From assembly GCF_000482705.1 (NCBI RefSeq), contig NZ_AXWO01000025.1, positions 21,483 to 85,482 of the forward strand: DNA of 64,000 bases. Direction: 5' to 3'. Shown one piece after another: positions 1 through 8,187 of the stretch (position 1 is its first letter; each line of letters begins with the position of its first letter). The notes under the pieces are model-generated. The model did no database searches and was not told the origin of the DNA. It saw only the letters and a list, made by a program, of their open reading frames with translations. The stretch comes from Glycomyces arizonensis DSM 44726 (GTDB taxonomy: Bacteria > Actinomycetota > Actinomycetes > Mycobacteriales > Micromonosporaceae). A program made the translations under genes and the position numbers.

Positions 1-1518
1 GCCGCCGAGGCGGCGTGGAAGATCGACCCCGACCCCGCCTTCCCCGACTCGATCCTCGAAGGCGGCAGAATCGGCGACCTCGACGTCCTCGCCTGCGCCG
101 TGCGCGGCGCGAAGCATCGCTTCGAGGGCACGGCCAGGCAGGACGCCGCGATCGCCCGCACCGCCGGGCAGTGGGTGCTGGCGGCCGTCGCGGACGGCGT
201 GGGCTCGGTGCCGGACAGCCAGCTCGCCTCGGAGGCGGCGGTGCGTGCCTTCGCCGCCGAGCTGTCGCGCCGCCTTGAGCACGGCGAGCCCAATTTCGCC
301 AAGCACGAGCTGGGGCTGTTCAAGGACATCAGCATCAAGCTGCGCCGGCTGGGAGGCCCGCGGACCACCTTGACCGCCGCCGCAGTGGAGGCGGTGCCGA
401 ACCAGGAGGGCAACTACCGGTACTGGATCGGCCGTGTCGGCGACAGCCCCGCCTATGCGATCGTCGGCGACGATCTGGCCGCGCTGTTCAAGGCCGAACG
501 CGAGGACGAGTACGCCACCGCGACCGACGCCCTGCCGAGCGAGGGCATCGGGGACTCCTTCGATGCCGTGACCGGCGAGCTCCGCCCGGGGCAGGCGCTC
601 ATGCTCGTCAGCGACGGCATCGGCGATCTGATGATCGCCGACGAGCTCAGGGAGTACTTCGCGCGCGAATGGCGCAGCCGACCCGGCGATGTCGACTTCA
701 TGCGCCAAGTGCAGGTGCGGCGCAAGTCGTTCGATGACGACCGGTCCGCGGCGGTGCTGTGGGCGGCACCGGGCGGGGCCCCTGCGGGGTCGACGCCCAT
801 GCTCAAACCGGCGAGCCCCCGACTCGCCGCGGACCCCGAGCCCAGGGACGCCGAGGTGAGCGGCGCCCGGGTGCAGCACGTCGAGGTCAGGGCGGCATCG
901 CGCCGAGGAGCGATAGCCGCCGCCCAGGGCGCGCGGCGCAGCGCGTGTGTGCTGCTGTCGTATTTCCACGACAGGCTGGTCGCGGTGGCCGCCGCGCCCA
1001 AGCTGGGAACCGGCCCCGGAGCCGGCGCGGAGCGGTGGGCGCGCAAGCTGATGGAGATCATCGAGCACTGGCCGCCCGGTCCATCTGAAGTGGATTGGAC
1101 GATGAGCGTGTGGAAGGGCGCGTACCAGTCGATGGAGCGGGGCCCCGAGTTCGACCCGGCCGGGCTGACGTCGACGGTGGTGACGGCCTACCCCGACCAC
1201 GAGGGGCGGGTCTACTACACCGCCGGTGTGCAGGGCCCCCTGACGGCTGTGAAGACCTCCGGGGGGATCAAGCAAGGGCTCTGGGAGCTGCCGGGCGAAC
1301 TGGTCGCCCGATACGAAGTCGACCCGGGCAGCTCGCTGGACCTCTACTCGGGCAGGCTCCTGGGGAGCCAGGCCCTGCTGCTCGGCGGCGGATTCGACAC
1401 CGCCGCGATGGCCGAGACCCTGGTGGATCGCCCCGGCCCGCTGCAACTGTTCGGCGCCCTGGAGCGGCAGGCGGGGCCCGAGGACGGATACGCCGTGGCG
1501 ATGTGGAGTGAGCGATGA
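1..1518 (+). CDS. PP2C-family protein phosphatase with C-terminal pseudo-PP2C domain (5' truncated by window)
   Basis: The frame is open from base 1, so the gene begins outside the window; the first good internal start (GTG at 100) would cut into the conserved domain. The first half looks like a metal-dependent PP2C Ser/Thr phosphatase: an HRFEG..RQD strand, the metal-binding DGVGS, RVGDSPAYA, and LMLVSDGIGDLM near residue 205. The second half (about residues 300-505) repeats the same order, with STVVTAYPDHEG, GVQGPLTAV and ALLLGGGFDT in matching places, but the metal-binding Asp residues are missing. I infer a tandem active domain plus pseudo-PP2C. The stop codon overlaps the start of a kinase-like gene (ATGA), so phosphatase and kinase are probably translationally coupled. 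Such pairs occur in stress-response and TerY-P-like loci, but the upstream partners are not visible. Confidence 0.8.
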   Translation, partial: AAEAAWKIDPDPAFPDSILEGGRIGDLDVLACAVRGAKHRFEGTARQDAAIARTAGQWVLAAVADGVGSVPDSQLASEAAVRAFAAELSRRLEHGEPNFAKHELGLFKDISIKLRRLGGPRTTLTAAAVEAVPNQEGNYRYWIGRVGDSPAYAIVGDDLAALFKAEREDEYATATDALPSEGIGDSFDAVTGELRPGQALMLVSDGIGDLMIADELREYFAREWRSRPGDVDFMRQVQVRRKSFDDDRSAAVLWAAPGGAPAGSTPMLKPASPRLAADPEPRDAEVSGARVQHVEVRAASRRGAIAAAQGARRSACVLLSYFHDRLVAVAAAPKLGTGPGAGAERWARKLMEIIEHWPPGPSEVDWTMSVWKGAYQSMERGPEFDPAGLTSTVVTAYPDHEGRVYYTAGVQGPLTAVKTSGGIKQGLWELPGELVARYEVDPGSSLDLYSGRLLGSQALLLGGGFDTAAMAETLVDRPGPLQLFGALERQAGPEDGYAVAMWSER

Positions 1519-2438
1519 ACCGGCAGCACGACGAGCCGACCAGCCTCGACGAGTTCGGCCGCCTCGACAAACTCGCCGACGGCGGCCAGGGCACGGTCTA
1601 CCGGGCGGCCCGCAGGCCCGGTGAGCTCTACAAGAGCTACTTCGACCCTTCGCAGTTCAACGTCGGCGAGCTCAAGCGGCTCATCCGCCGCGTCTACGTG
1701 GACCTGCGGAACAGCGAGGCGCGACGGCTGATCCTGGCGAGCACCGCCTGGCCGACCGGCGTGGCCCTCCAGGACGGGAGGTACACCGGGATGACGATGC
1801 CCGAGGCCCCTGCGGAGTTCAGCGCCCTGATCGGGGGCCGGACGAGGCTCAAGGAGCTCCAGTACCTCATCTTCGAGCCCAAGCCGATGTGGGGCGATCT
1901 GCGCCTGCCCGACGCCGACGAGCGGCGCAGGCTGGTGGTGGCCTACGTGCGACTGTTCAAGGCCCTGCACGACGCGGACATCGTCATCGGCGACGTCTCG
2001 CCGCGGAACCTGCTGTGGACGGTCGAGCCCGAGCCCGCCGTCTACGCCATCGACTGCGACGGCTTCCGCGTCAACGGCTACGCCGCCGCGACGCCGCAGG
2101 CGCAGACGCCGGACTGGGTCGACCCCGACCAGCGGAGCGGCCTGGCCACCTTCGAGAACGACCGGTTCAAGCTGGCGCTGCTGGTGCTCAGGGTGCTGCT
2201 GGTGAAGCCGAAGGCGACCCCCGAGCAGGTGGCGTCCGACCCCGCCCTCCAAGAGGCGCTGGGGGAGCGGCTGGCCGCGCTGGCGGCGCGGGTGGCGGAC
2301 GGGGACCGCTGCCATGCGGTCGAATGGCTGCGGGCCTTGGACAACCGGCCCACGATCACGTTCGATCCGCCGAAGCCGCCGCCGAAGCGGCCGGAGCCTC
2401 CGCGAGGCCCCGACCGCCCGGTGCTGCGATTCGATTGA
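1515..2438 (+). CDS. atypical protein kinase-like protein
   Basis: This 307-residue protein has a recognisable kinase core. A glycine loop (LADGGQGTVYRA, about residues 20-31) is followed by a candidate ATP lysine (LYKSY, K40), a catalytic loop GDVSPRNLLW with Asp160, and a metal motif DCDGF at about 180 in place of DFG. The HRD histidine is replaced by glycine, as in some atypical bacterial kinases. The last 25 residues are proline-rich and basic. ATG at 1515 overlaps the stop of the PP2C gene by four bases, so the two enzymes probably act on the same phosphoproteins. No membrane segment or sensor domain is visible, and the substrate is unknown. The gene converges on a pectate lyase gene with only 20 bp between the stop codons. 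Confidence 0.75.
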   Translation: MNRQHDEPTSLDEFGRLDKLADGGQGTVYRAARRPGELYKSYFDPSQFNVGELKRLIRRVYVDLRNSEARRLILASTAWPTGVALQDGRYTGMTMPEAPAEFSALIGGRTRLKELQYLIFEPKPMWGDLRLPDADERRRLVVAYVRLFKALHDADIVIGDVSPRNLLWTVEPEPAVYAIDCDGFRVNGYAAATPQAQTPDWVDPDQRSGLATFENDRFKLALLVLRVLLVKPKATPEQVASDPALQEALGERLAALAARVADGDRCHAVEWLRALDNRPTITFDPPKPPPKRPEPPRGPDRPVLRFD

Positions 2439-2458
2439 AGCTCGGGTTCGATTGCGGT

Positions 2459-3880
2459 CTAGCTGGCGCCCGCGCCGTTCCTCACGATCGAGTTGATCGA
2501 GGAGGGCGTGTCGAGGCTGTAGCCGTACGGCACGCCCGCCACCGAGCCGTTGGACTGCGGCGTGCCGGAGTTGACGAGGTGGTTGTTGCGCGAGACGATC
2601 CGGCCGGGGTCGGAGTCGCCTTCGCCGATGTGGACGGGCTCGTCGGTGTTCTCGATGAAGTTGCCTTCGAAGAGGACACCGGCGTCCATGGTGGTCGCGA
2701 CGCCGTACGAGCCGATGTTCAGGTAGTAGTTGTTGAACACGTGGACGGTCTCGCCGAAGCGGACGCGCGGGTTGCGCTGGTTGGTGCCGTTGAAGAAGTT
2801 GTGGTGGTAGCTCACGCGCAGGTGGCCCTCGTCCTGGCCGCCGTTGCCGTCGGAGTGGCCCAGGAGCATGTTCTTGTTCTGGCCGTTGAACCGGTTCCAC
2901 GAGACGGTGATGAAGTCCGAGCCGCGCTTGATGTCGAGCGAGCCGTCGTAGCCGGTCCCGAAGGTGTTGTGGTCGAACCAGATGTTCGTCGAGCCGTCCT
3001 GGACGTTGACCGCGTCGTCGTCCCAGTCGTCGAAGGTGAGGTTGGAGACGATGATGTTGTGGACCGAGTCGAACTGGAGTCCGCCGCCGGTGATCCTCGC
3101 TCCGGAGTTGCCGATGAGCGTGGTGTTCGAGCCGACGTCGGTCATGTCCGAGAGGTTGATGGTACCGCTCACACGGACGACCTTCGCCGAGTCGCCGCTG
3201 ACCGCGTCCTCGAAGGCCGAGGCCGAGGAGACGGTGGTCGAGGAGGCGTTGCCGCCGCCGGTGGTGCCGCCGTTCTGCGTCGCCCAGCCGACCAGGCCGC
3301 CGGGCGAGCCGCCGCCGTCGTCACCGTCGCCGTCGACGGGAACGAGCTGGAACTGCTGGTTGGTGCCGCCGGTGGGGTCGTACTGGGAGATGCGGGTGCC
3401 CGGCTCGGTGGACCACTCCCACACGTCGAGGGCCTTGCCGGAGAAGCGGTTGACGAAGGTGGCGTAGCCGCCCGACTCCTGCACCTGCCACTGCTGGTTG
3501 GTGCCGCCCAGGTCGTTCCACTGCGCGATCGTGGCGCCGTTGTCGGGGTTCCACTCCCACACGTCGAGGACGAGCCCGGAGTGGCGGGCCTGGATGCGGT
3601 AGTAGCCGCCGCCGGAGTCGATGAAGCGGAACTGCTGGTTCTGCGTCCCGGTGTCGTTCCACTGGATGAGCTCGGCGCCTCCTTCGGTGGACATGTCGAG
3701 GATGTCGAAGGCGAGGCCGGAGTGGCGGCTGACGATCTTGTACCAGGTGCCGGTCGCCACCGCCTGTGCCGGGCTGGCGAGGAGGAGACCCGAGGACGCG
3801 GCCACCGGTACGGCCGCCGTGAGTCCGGCGAGCTTCCCGAAGCCGCGGCGCGAGTGCTTGCCGCCGAGGATGTTGTCCAT
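2459..3880 (-). CDS. secreted pectate lyase, PL1 family, with ricin-type (CBM13-like) lectin domain
   Basis: Pectate lyases cleave alpha-1,4-polygalacturonate by beta-elimination. The protein (473 aa) starts with a Tat-type signal (SRRGFGKLAG, hydrophobic core, AQA cleavage site). Residues about 45-180 carry three QxW-like repeats (IQWND..NQQF, AQWND..NQQW, SQYDP..NQQF), a ricin beta-trefoil lectin fold that probably binds sugar. After a Gly/Asp linker comes the PL1 beta-helix with WFDHNTF, GYDGSLDIKRGSDFITVSWN and the RNPRVRFG segment that holds the catalytic arginine. I chose ATG at 3880 because an AAAGG Shine-Dalgarno lies upstream and the signal peptide follows at once; longer starts add an implausible tail. 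A LacI-type operator lies 31 bp upstream. Confidence 0.92.
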   Translation of the reverse strand: MDNILGGKHSRRGFGKLAGLTAAVPVAASSGLLLASPAQAVATGTWYKIVSRHSGLAFDILDMSTEGGAELIQWNDTGTQNQQFRFIDSGGGYYRIQARHSGLVLDVWEWNPDNGATIAQWNDLGGTNQQWQVQESGGYATFVNRFSGKALDVWEWSTEPGTRISQYDPTGGTNQQFQLVPVDGDGDDGGGSPGGLVGWATQNGGTTGGGNASSTTVSSASAFEDAVSGDSAKVVRVSGTINLSDMTDVGSNTTLIGNSGARITGGGLQFDSVHNIIVSNLTFDDWDDDAVNVQDGSTNIWFDHNTFGTGYDGSLDIKRGSDFITVSWNRFNGQNKNMLLGHSDGNGGQDEGHLRVSYHHNFFNGTNQRNPRVRFGETVHVFNNYYLNIGSYGVATTMDAGVLFEGNFIENTDEPVHIGEGDSDPGRIVSRNNHLVNSGTPQSNGSVAGVPYGYSLDTPSSINSIVRNGAGAS

Positions 3881-3910
3881 GTTGCTGTGACCTTTTCGAT
3901 CGAGAGGGAA

Positions 3911-3922
3911 CGCAAGCGGTTG
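3911..3922. promoter_or_regulatory. LacI-family-type operator upstream of pectate lyase 1
   Basis: GCAAGCGGTTGC fits the LacI-family consensus GCAAnCGnTTGC at every fixed position, and GCAAGC/GCTTGC arms extend it to 3926. It sits 31 bp from the lyase start codon. A weaker version (8 of 10 fixed positions) is at 4045-4056, further upstream. The same element occurs at 5242-5253 and 34109-34120. The regulator itself is not encoded in this window. Confidence 0.65.
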
Positions 3923-4093
3923 CTTGCGGGGATATGGATATGGGCCACCGACCCGCCGGACCGGCGGCCGCCTTTTTGAGAAGGGGGTCGAAGCGATCAA
4001 TATATTTAGACGCCTCGATATACTAGGGATCGTAGCGTCCAGAAGATAACGTTTGCAAGGCTTGTGCCGAAATTAGGTATGGAAGACGCCGGA

Positions 4094-4120
4094 CGGGGCC
4101 GACGATGCTCGTCGGCCCCG
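4094..4120 (-). terminator. intrinsic-type hairpin downstream of pectate lyase 2
   Basis: There is a perfect 12-bp stem (CGGGGCCGACGA with its complement) and a 3-nt loop, 24 bp beyond the lyase 2 stop codon. No U-tract follows, as is common for actinobacterial terminators. Confidence 0.6.
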
Positions 4121-4143
4121 AGTTGCGGTTGGGATCGGTGTGG

Positions 4144-5142
4144 CTAATTCGCCCCGGCGCCCCCGCTCACGATGGACGCCACCTGCGAGGCGTCGTCCAC
4201 TGCGAACGAGTACGGCAGGCTCGTCGAGACGCTGCCGTTCTCCAGGATCTCGCCGGAGTCGACCAGGTGGTTGTCGATGGCGACCAGGCGGCCGTCCTCG
4301 GAGTCGCCCTCGCCGATGTGGACCGGGTCCTCGACGTTCTCGAAGTAGTTGGCCTCCAGGATGACCCCGGCGTCCATGGTGGTCGCGACGCCGTACGAGC
4401 CGATGTCGCGGTAGTAGTTGTTCACCACGTGGACGCCCTCGCCGAAGCGCACCCGCGGGTTGCGCTGGTTGGTGCCGTTGAAGAAGTTGTGGTGGTACGT
4501 CACCCGCAGGTGGCCGATGTCCTCGGTGTGGTCGTCGGAGTGGCCCAGGAGCATGTTCTTGTCGTGCCCGTCGAACCGGTTCCACGCCACCGTGACGAAG
4601 TCCGACTCGCGCTTGATGTCCACGCAGCCGTCGTAGCCGACGCCGAAGGTGTTGTGGTGGATCCAGATGTTCGTCGAGCTCTCCTGGACGTTGATCGCGT
4701 CGTCGTCCCAGTCGTCGAACGTCAGGTTCGTGATGATGACGTTGCTCTGGCCGCTGATGTCGAGGCCGCCGCCGGTGATCCGGGCGCCCGAGTCGCCGAT
4801 GACGGTCGTGTCCGAGGCGACGTCGTTCATGCCCGAGATCGAGATCGAGCCGCTCAGGCGGACGATGAGGCCGCCTTCGCCGATGGCGGAGAGAAACTCC
4901 TCGGCGCTGGAGACGGAGATCTCCTGGGAGCCGCCCGAGACGCCGCCGTTCTGGCTCGCCCATCCCTGGACGCCGCCTTGGAACGGGACGGCGTCGCCGC
5001 CCGAGGTCGGCTGCGGGCCGCTCTCGGCGTTGGCGGTCTGGGCCGCCCAGACGCCGATGCCGCCGGCGGCCGCGGCCGCTCCAGCGGTGGAAGCGAGGAG
5101 CACGCGCCGCTTGACTCGCGGCACTGCCGGGTTGGTGCTCAC
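4144..5142 (-). CDS. secreted pectate lyase, PL1 family
   Basis: This 332-residue second PL1 pectate lyase closely resembles the catalytic part of its neighbour but lacks the lectin domain. Visible family segments are WIHHNTF, GYDGCVDIKRESDFVTVAWN, NMLLGHSD, HHNFFNGTNQRNPRVRFGEG and NNYYRDIGSYGVATTMDAG. A KRRVLLAS twin-arginine-like region and an alanine-rich core ending ANA form the export signal. GTG at 5142 is preferred because GAGAGGACG lies about 8 nt upstream; the upstream in-frame codons run into the promoter. The two lyases look like a tandem duplication that gained or lost the ricin-type module. Confidence 0.9.
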   Translation of the reverse strand: MSTNPAVPRVKRRVLLASTAGAAAAAGGIGVWAAQTANAESGPQPTSGGDAVPFQGGVQGWASQNGGVSGGSQEISVSSAEEFLSAIGEGGLIVRLSGSISISGMNDVASDTTVIGDSGARITGGGLDISGQSNVIITNLTFDDWDDDAINVQESSTNIWIHHNTFGVGYDGCVDIKRESDFVTVAWNRFDGHDKNMLLGHSDDHTEDIGHLRVTYHHNFFNGTNQRNPRVRFGEGVHVVNNYYRDIGSYGVATTMDAGVILEANYFENVEDPVHIGEGDSEDGRLVAIDNHLVDSGEILENGSVSTSLPYSFAVDDASQVASIVSGGAGAN

Positions 5143-5216
5143 GTTTTCGTCCTCTCGTCGTGGTCGAGGTGCGGCGGCGGGGCGCCGCCGCACGATTTGT
5201 ATGTAAATGTTTCGAT

Positions 5217-5245
5217 ATGCTATCGCTCCGCATCTCGGAAGGCAA
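5217..5245 (-). promoter_or_regulatory. candidate promoter of pectate lyase 2
   Basis: On the minus strand TTGCCT (5240-5245) and TAGCAT (5217-5222) are separated by exactly 17 bp, a plausible housekeeping-type -35/-10 pair. The -35 box overlaps one end of the operator at 5242-5253, so a bound repressor would block polymerase. This is prediction only. Confidence 0.45.
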
Positions 5246-5253
5246 GCGATTGC
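5242..5253. promoter_or_regulatory. LacI-family-type operator between pectate lyase 2 and CE7 esterase
   Basis: GCAAGCGATTGC matches GCAAnCGnTTGC at all fixed positions. It lies in the 218-bp divergent intergenic region and overlaps the predicted -35 of the lyase, so one repressor could control both the lyase and the esterase. Confidence 0.65.
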
Positions 5254-5360
5254 GTAGACATTTGCCTGCAAACTTATCGAATCGGTTTATTTACCCAGAG
5301 TGAACATGCGTCACTGTTCACAGATGTGGCTTTCTGGTGACCGCTGTGCTAAAAACAGCC

Positions 5361-6326
5361 ATGGCACTTTTCGACCTACCGCTCGACCAGCTCCGCGAAT
5401 ACCGGCCCGACGTCCCCGAACCGGCCGATTTCGACGAGTTCTGGAAGCAGACCCTCAGCGAGGCGGCCGCCCACGACCTCGACGTCCGGCTCGAACCGAT
5501 CGACGCGGGCCTGACCGCCGTCGACGTCTTCGACCTCACCTTCGCCGGGTTCGCCGGACACCCCATCAAAGGCTGGCTGATGCTCCCCAAGGGCATCGAG
5601 CGCCCGCTGCCGTGCGTCGTGGAGTACATCGGCTACTCGGGCGGCCGCTCGGTGCCGTGGGCCCACACCATGTACCCCGCCGCCGGGTGGGCGCACCTGG
5701 TCATGGACACCCGCGGGCAGGGCTACGGCAACTGGCAGCCCGGCGACACCGGCGACCCCTACGGCACCACCGGGCCCACCCGCGGCGGCTGGATGACCCA
5801 GGGCCTCGAATCGCCCGAGCACTACTACTACCGGCGCGTCTTCACCGACGCCGTCCGCGCCGTCGACGTCGCCAAGCACCACGACGCCGTCGACGCGAAC
5901 CGCATCGTCGTCGCCGGAGGCAGCCAGGGCGGCGGCATCACGCAGGCCGTCGGCGGCCTGCGCGACGACGTGGCCGGCGCGATCATCGACGTGCCGTTCC
6001 TGACGCACTTCCGCCGCGCCGTCGAGATCACCGACGGCTTCCCCTACCAGGAGCTCGTCGAGTTCCTCGCCGGGCAGCGGCTCCGCGAGGAGGAGGTCTT
6101 CGGGACGCTGTCGTACTTCGACGGCGTCCACTTCGCCGCGCGCGGCACCGCCCCGGCGCTGTACTCGGTCGGGCTCATGGACGACATCTGCCCGCCCTCG
6201 ACCGTCTTCGCCGCCTACAACCGCTGGCAGGGCGAGAAGCGCATCACCGTGTGGCCGTGGAACAAGCACGAGGGCGGCGGCGTCCACCAGCGCGGCGAGC
6301 ACCTGAAGTTCATCGCCGACAAGTAG
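5361..6326 (+). CDS. acetyl xylan esterase / cephalosporin-C deacetylase-like, CE7 family
   Basis: CE7 enzymes remove acetyl groups from short xylo- and related oligosaccharides and are usually cytoplasmic; no signal peptide is seen here. The N-terminus MALFDLPLDQLREYRP is the standard family opening, which is why I take ATG at 5361 rather than the GTG 24 bp upstream. Catalytic elements are GGSQGG (nucleophile Ser), GLMDDICPP (Asp) and NKHEGGG (His); the RGQG segment of the family is also present (TRGQGYGNW). The length (321 aa) is normal. No clear Shine-Dalgarno is visible. Divergence from a pectate lyase across a shared operator suggests deacetylation of plant cell-wall oligomers after uptake. 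Confidence 0.92.
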   Translation: MALFDLPLDQLREYRPDVPEPADFDEFWKQTLSEAAAHDLDVRLEPIDAGLTAVDVFDLTFAGFAGHPIKGWLMLPKGIERPLPCVVEYIGYSGGRSVPWAHTMYPAAGWAHLVMDTRGQGYGNWQPGDTGDPYGTTGPTRGGWMTQGLESPEHYYYRRVFTDAVRAVDVAKHHDAVDANRIVVAGGSQGGGITQAVGGLRDDVAGAIIDVPFLTHFRRAVEITDGFPYQELVEFLAGQRLREEEVFGTLSYFDGVHFAARGTAPALYSVGLMDDICPPSTVFAAYNRWQGEKRITVWPWNKHEGGGVHQRGEHLKFIADK

Positions 6327-6344
6327 ACCGGTCCGGGGCCGGAC

Positions 6345-7139
6345 TCAGCGGATCCCGAGGCGCTCCATCGCCTGCTCGTGCAGCAGGCCGTTGGTCGCCA
6401 CCGCGGAGCCGCCGTCCGGCCCCCGCCGTCCCTTGAGGTCGGTGAAGGTGCCGCCGGCCTCCTCGACGATCAACGCCAGCGGCGCCAGGTCCCACAGCGC
6501 CACCTCCGGTTCGGCCGCGATGTCGACGCTGCCCTCGGCGAGCAGCATGTACGAGTAGAAGTCGCCGAACCCGCGCTCGCGCCAGGCCTCGTGCAGCATC
6601 GCCAGCATCGCGCCCTCGCGGTTCACCTTCGTCCACCCCGTGATCGACGAGATGCTCACCGACGCGTCGGACAGCTTCGCCACCTCGGAGACCTGGATCC
6701 GCTTGCCCGCGCGCTGATCGCGTCCGGCGAAGGCGCCCGCACCCCTCATCGCCCACCAGCGCCGCCCCAGCGCCGGGGCGCTGACGACGCCGACCACCGG
6801 CTCGCCCCGGTCGTACAGCGCGATGAGCGTGGCCCAGATCGGCACGCCGCGAACGTAGTTGCGGGTGGCGTCGATCGGGTCGACGATCCACTTGCGACCC
6901 GAGGCGCCCGGGTTGTCGCCGAACTCCTCCCCGTACACGCCGTCCCGCGGCCTCGCCCGGGAGAGGGTCGAGCGGATGACCTCCTCGATGGTGGTGTCGG
7001 CGTCCGAGACCTCGGTCATGTCCGGTTTCGTGGAGACGCGCAGATCCGAGGAGCGGAACCGCTCCGAGCCGATCCGGGCGGCGCTGTCGGCGAGGAGGTG
7101 CGCGAGGCCGAGATCGTCGTTGTAGCTCGAGGTGGGCAT
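6345..7139 (-). CDS. hisN: histidinol-phosphatase, inositol-monophosphatase family (HisN)
   Basis: HisN dephosphorylates histidinol phosphate, the penultimate step of histidine synthesis, in actinobacteria that lack the HisB-type enzyme. The IMPase metal-binding motifs are present: DADTTIEEVIR, YGEEFG, WIVDPIDATRNYVRG (motif A) and ALWDLAPLALIVEEAGG (motif B). The length (264 aa) fits. Two ATGs are possible; the one at 7139 has AGGA at a normal distance, while at 7148 the AGG abuts the start. A general inositol-phosphatase activity cannot be excluded from sequence alone. Here it sits apart from other his genes, beside rsgA. Confidence 0.88.
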   Translation of the reverse strand: MPTSSYNDDLGLAHLLADSAARIGSERFRSSDLRVSTKPDMTEVSDADTTIEEVIRSTLSRARPRDGVYGEEFGDNPGASGRKWIVDPIDATRNYVRGVPIWATLIALYDRGEPVVGVVSAPALGRRWWAMRGAGAFAGRDQRAGKRIQVSEVAKLSDASVSISSITGWTKVNREGAMLAMLHEAWRERGFGDFYSYMLLAEGSVDIAAEPEVALWDLAPLALIVEEAGGTFTDLKGRRGPDGGSAVATNGLLHEQAMERLGIR

Positions 7140-7194
7140 GGCGCTCATCCTACCGTCGCGCCCGGCGAGGCCCCCCGCTCCAGTGCCGCGCCGC

Positions 7195-8187
7195 TCAGTT
7201 CTTGCCGTCGGCCTCCGCCAGCGAGGCGAGCACCCGCCGGAACGACGCCAGCCGCCCGGCGAGCGCGTCGTCCGGGCCGATCGCCGCGTCGAGCGCGCAG
7301 TCGCCGATCTCGGGCGTGTGCGTGCAGCCCCTCGGGCAGTCCTCGGCGATCGCCTTGAGCTCGGGGAACGCCTTGAGGATCGAGTCGGGCGTGACGTGGG
7401 CGAGTCCGAACGAGCGGACGCCGGGGGTGTCGATGACCCAGCCGCCGCCGGGCAGTTCGAGCGCGACGGTGCTGGTCGAGGTGTGGCTGCCCTTGCCGAT
7501 CGAGCGGACCTCGCCGACGGCGCGCCCCGCGCCGGGCACCAGCCGGTTGATCAGCGTGGACTTGCCGACCCCCGAATGCCCGAAGAACACGTTCTCCTCA
7601 CCGGCCAAGAGCTCCAAGAGCGCGTCCAGCGGCTCGTCGGGCTCGGTGGTGACCATCGTCAGTTCGAGCTGGGAGTAGTAGGACTCGGCCTCGGCGACGA
7701 GCTCGGGCGCGAGGTCGGTCTTGGTCAGGCACAGCACCGGCGCGACGCCCGCGTCGTAGGCGGCCACCAGGCACCGGTCGACGAAGCCGTAGCGCAGCGG
7801 CGGGTCGACCAGGCTCGCGACGATCACCAGCCGGTCGACGTTGGCGACCACGACGCGCTCGCTCGCGTTCTCGTCGTCGGCCGAGCGGCGCAGCTCGCCG
7901 TGCCTCGGCGCGATGCGGACGACCCTGGCGAGCGTGCCCTCGCGGCCCGACAGGTCGCCGACCAGGGCGGCCCGGTCGCCCACGACGATCGACTGCCTGC
8001 CCAGCTCGCGGGCCTTCATGGCGGTGACGGCGGTGCCGTCGACCAGGCAGGTGTAGCGGCCGCGGTCGACGGCGGTGACGAAGCCCTCCTCGGCGTCGGC
8101 GTGCTTGGGGCGGATCTTGGTCCGGGGACGGGAGCGGCGCGCGGGACGGACCCGCACGTCCTCCTCGTCGTACTCCCGGGACGGCAC
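7195..8187 (-). CDS. rsgA: ribosome small-subunit biogenesis GTPase RsgA
   Basis: RsgA is a circularly permuted GTPase that checks late 30S subunit maturation. An OB-fold region (residues about 30-110) is followed by the permuted G motifs TKTDL (G4), GHSGVGKSTLIN (G1) and DTPGVRSFG (G3), then the zinc knuckle CPRGCTHTPEIGDC. The length is 330 aa. GTG at 8187 overlaps the aroA stop by one base (TAGTG), so aroA and rsgA are co-transcribed, an arrangement usual in actinobacteria. The N-terminal 30 residues are basic and low-complexity. Confidence 0.95.
   Translation of the reverse strand: MPSREYDEEDVRVRPARRSRPRTKIRPKHADAEEGFVTAVDRGRYTCLVDGTAVTAMKARELGRQSIVVGDRAALVGDLSGREGTLARVVRIAPRHGELRRSADDENASERVVVANVDRLVIVASLVDPPLRYGFVDRCLVAAYDAGVAPVLCLTKTDLAPELVAEAESYYSQLELTMVTTEPDEPLDALLELLAGEENVFFGHSGVGKSTLINRLVPGAGRAVGEVRSIGKGSHTSTSTVALELPGGGWVIDTPGVRSFGLAHVTPDSILKAFPELKAIAEDCPRGCTHTPEIGDCALDAAIGPDDALAGRLASFRRVLASLAEADGKN

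Noticed and set aside
2482..2679. Short proteins antisense or in other frames within the pectate lyases
   Set aside because: Low-complexity Ser/Thr/Pro/Arg shadows of the lyase coding frame.
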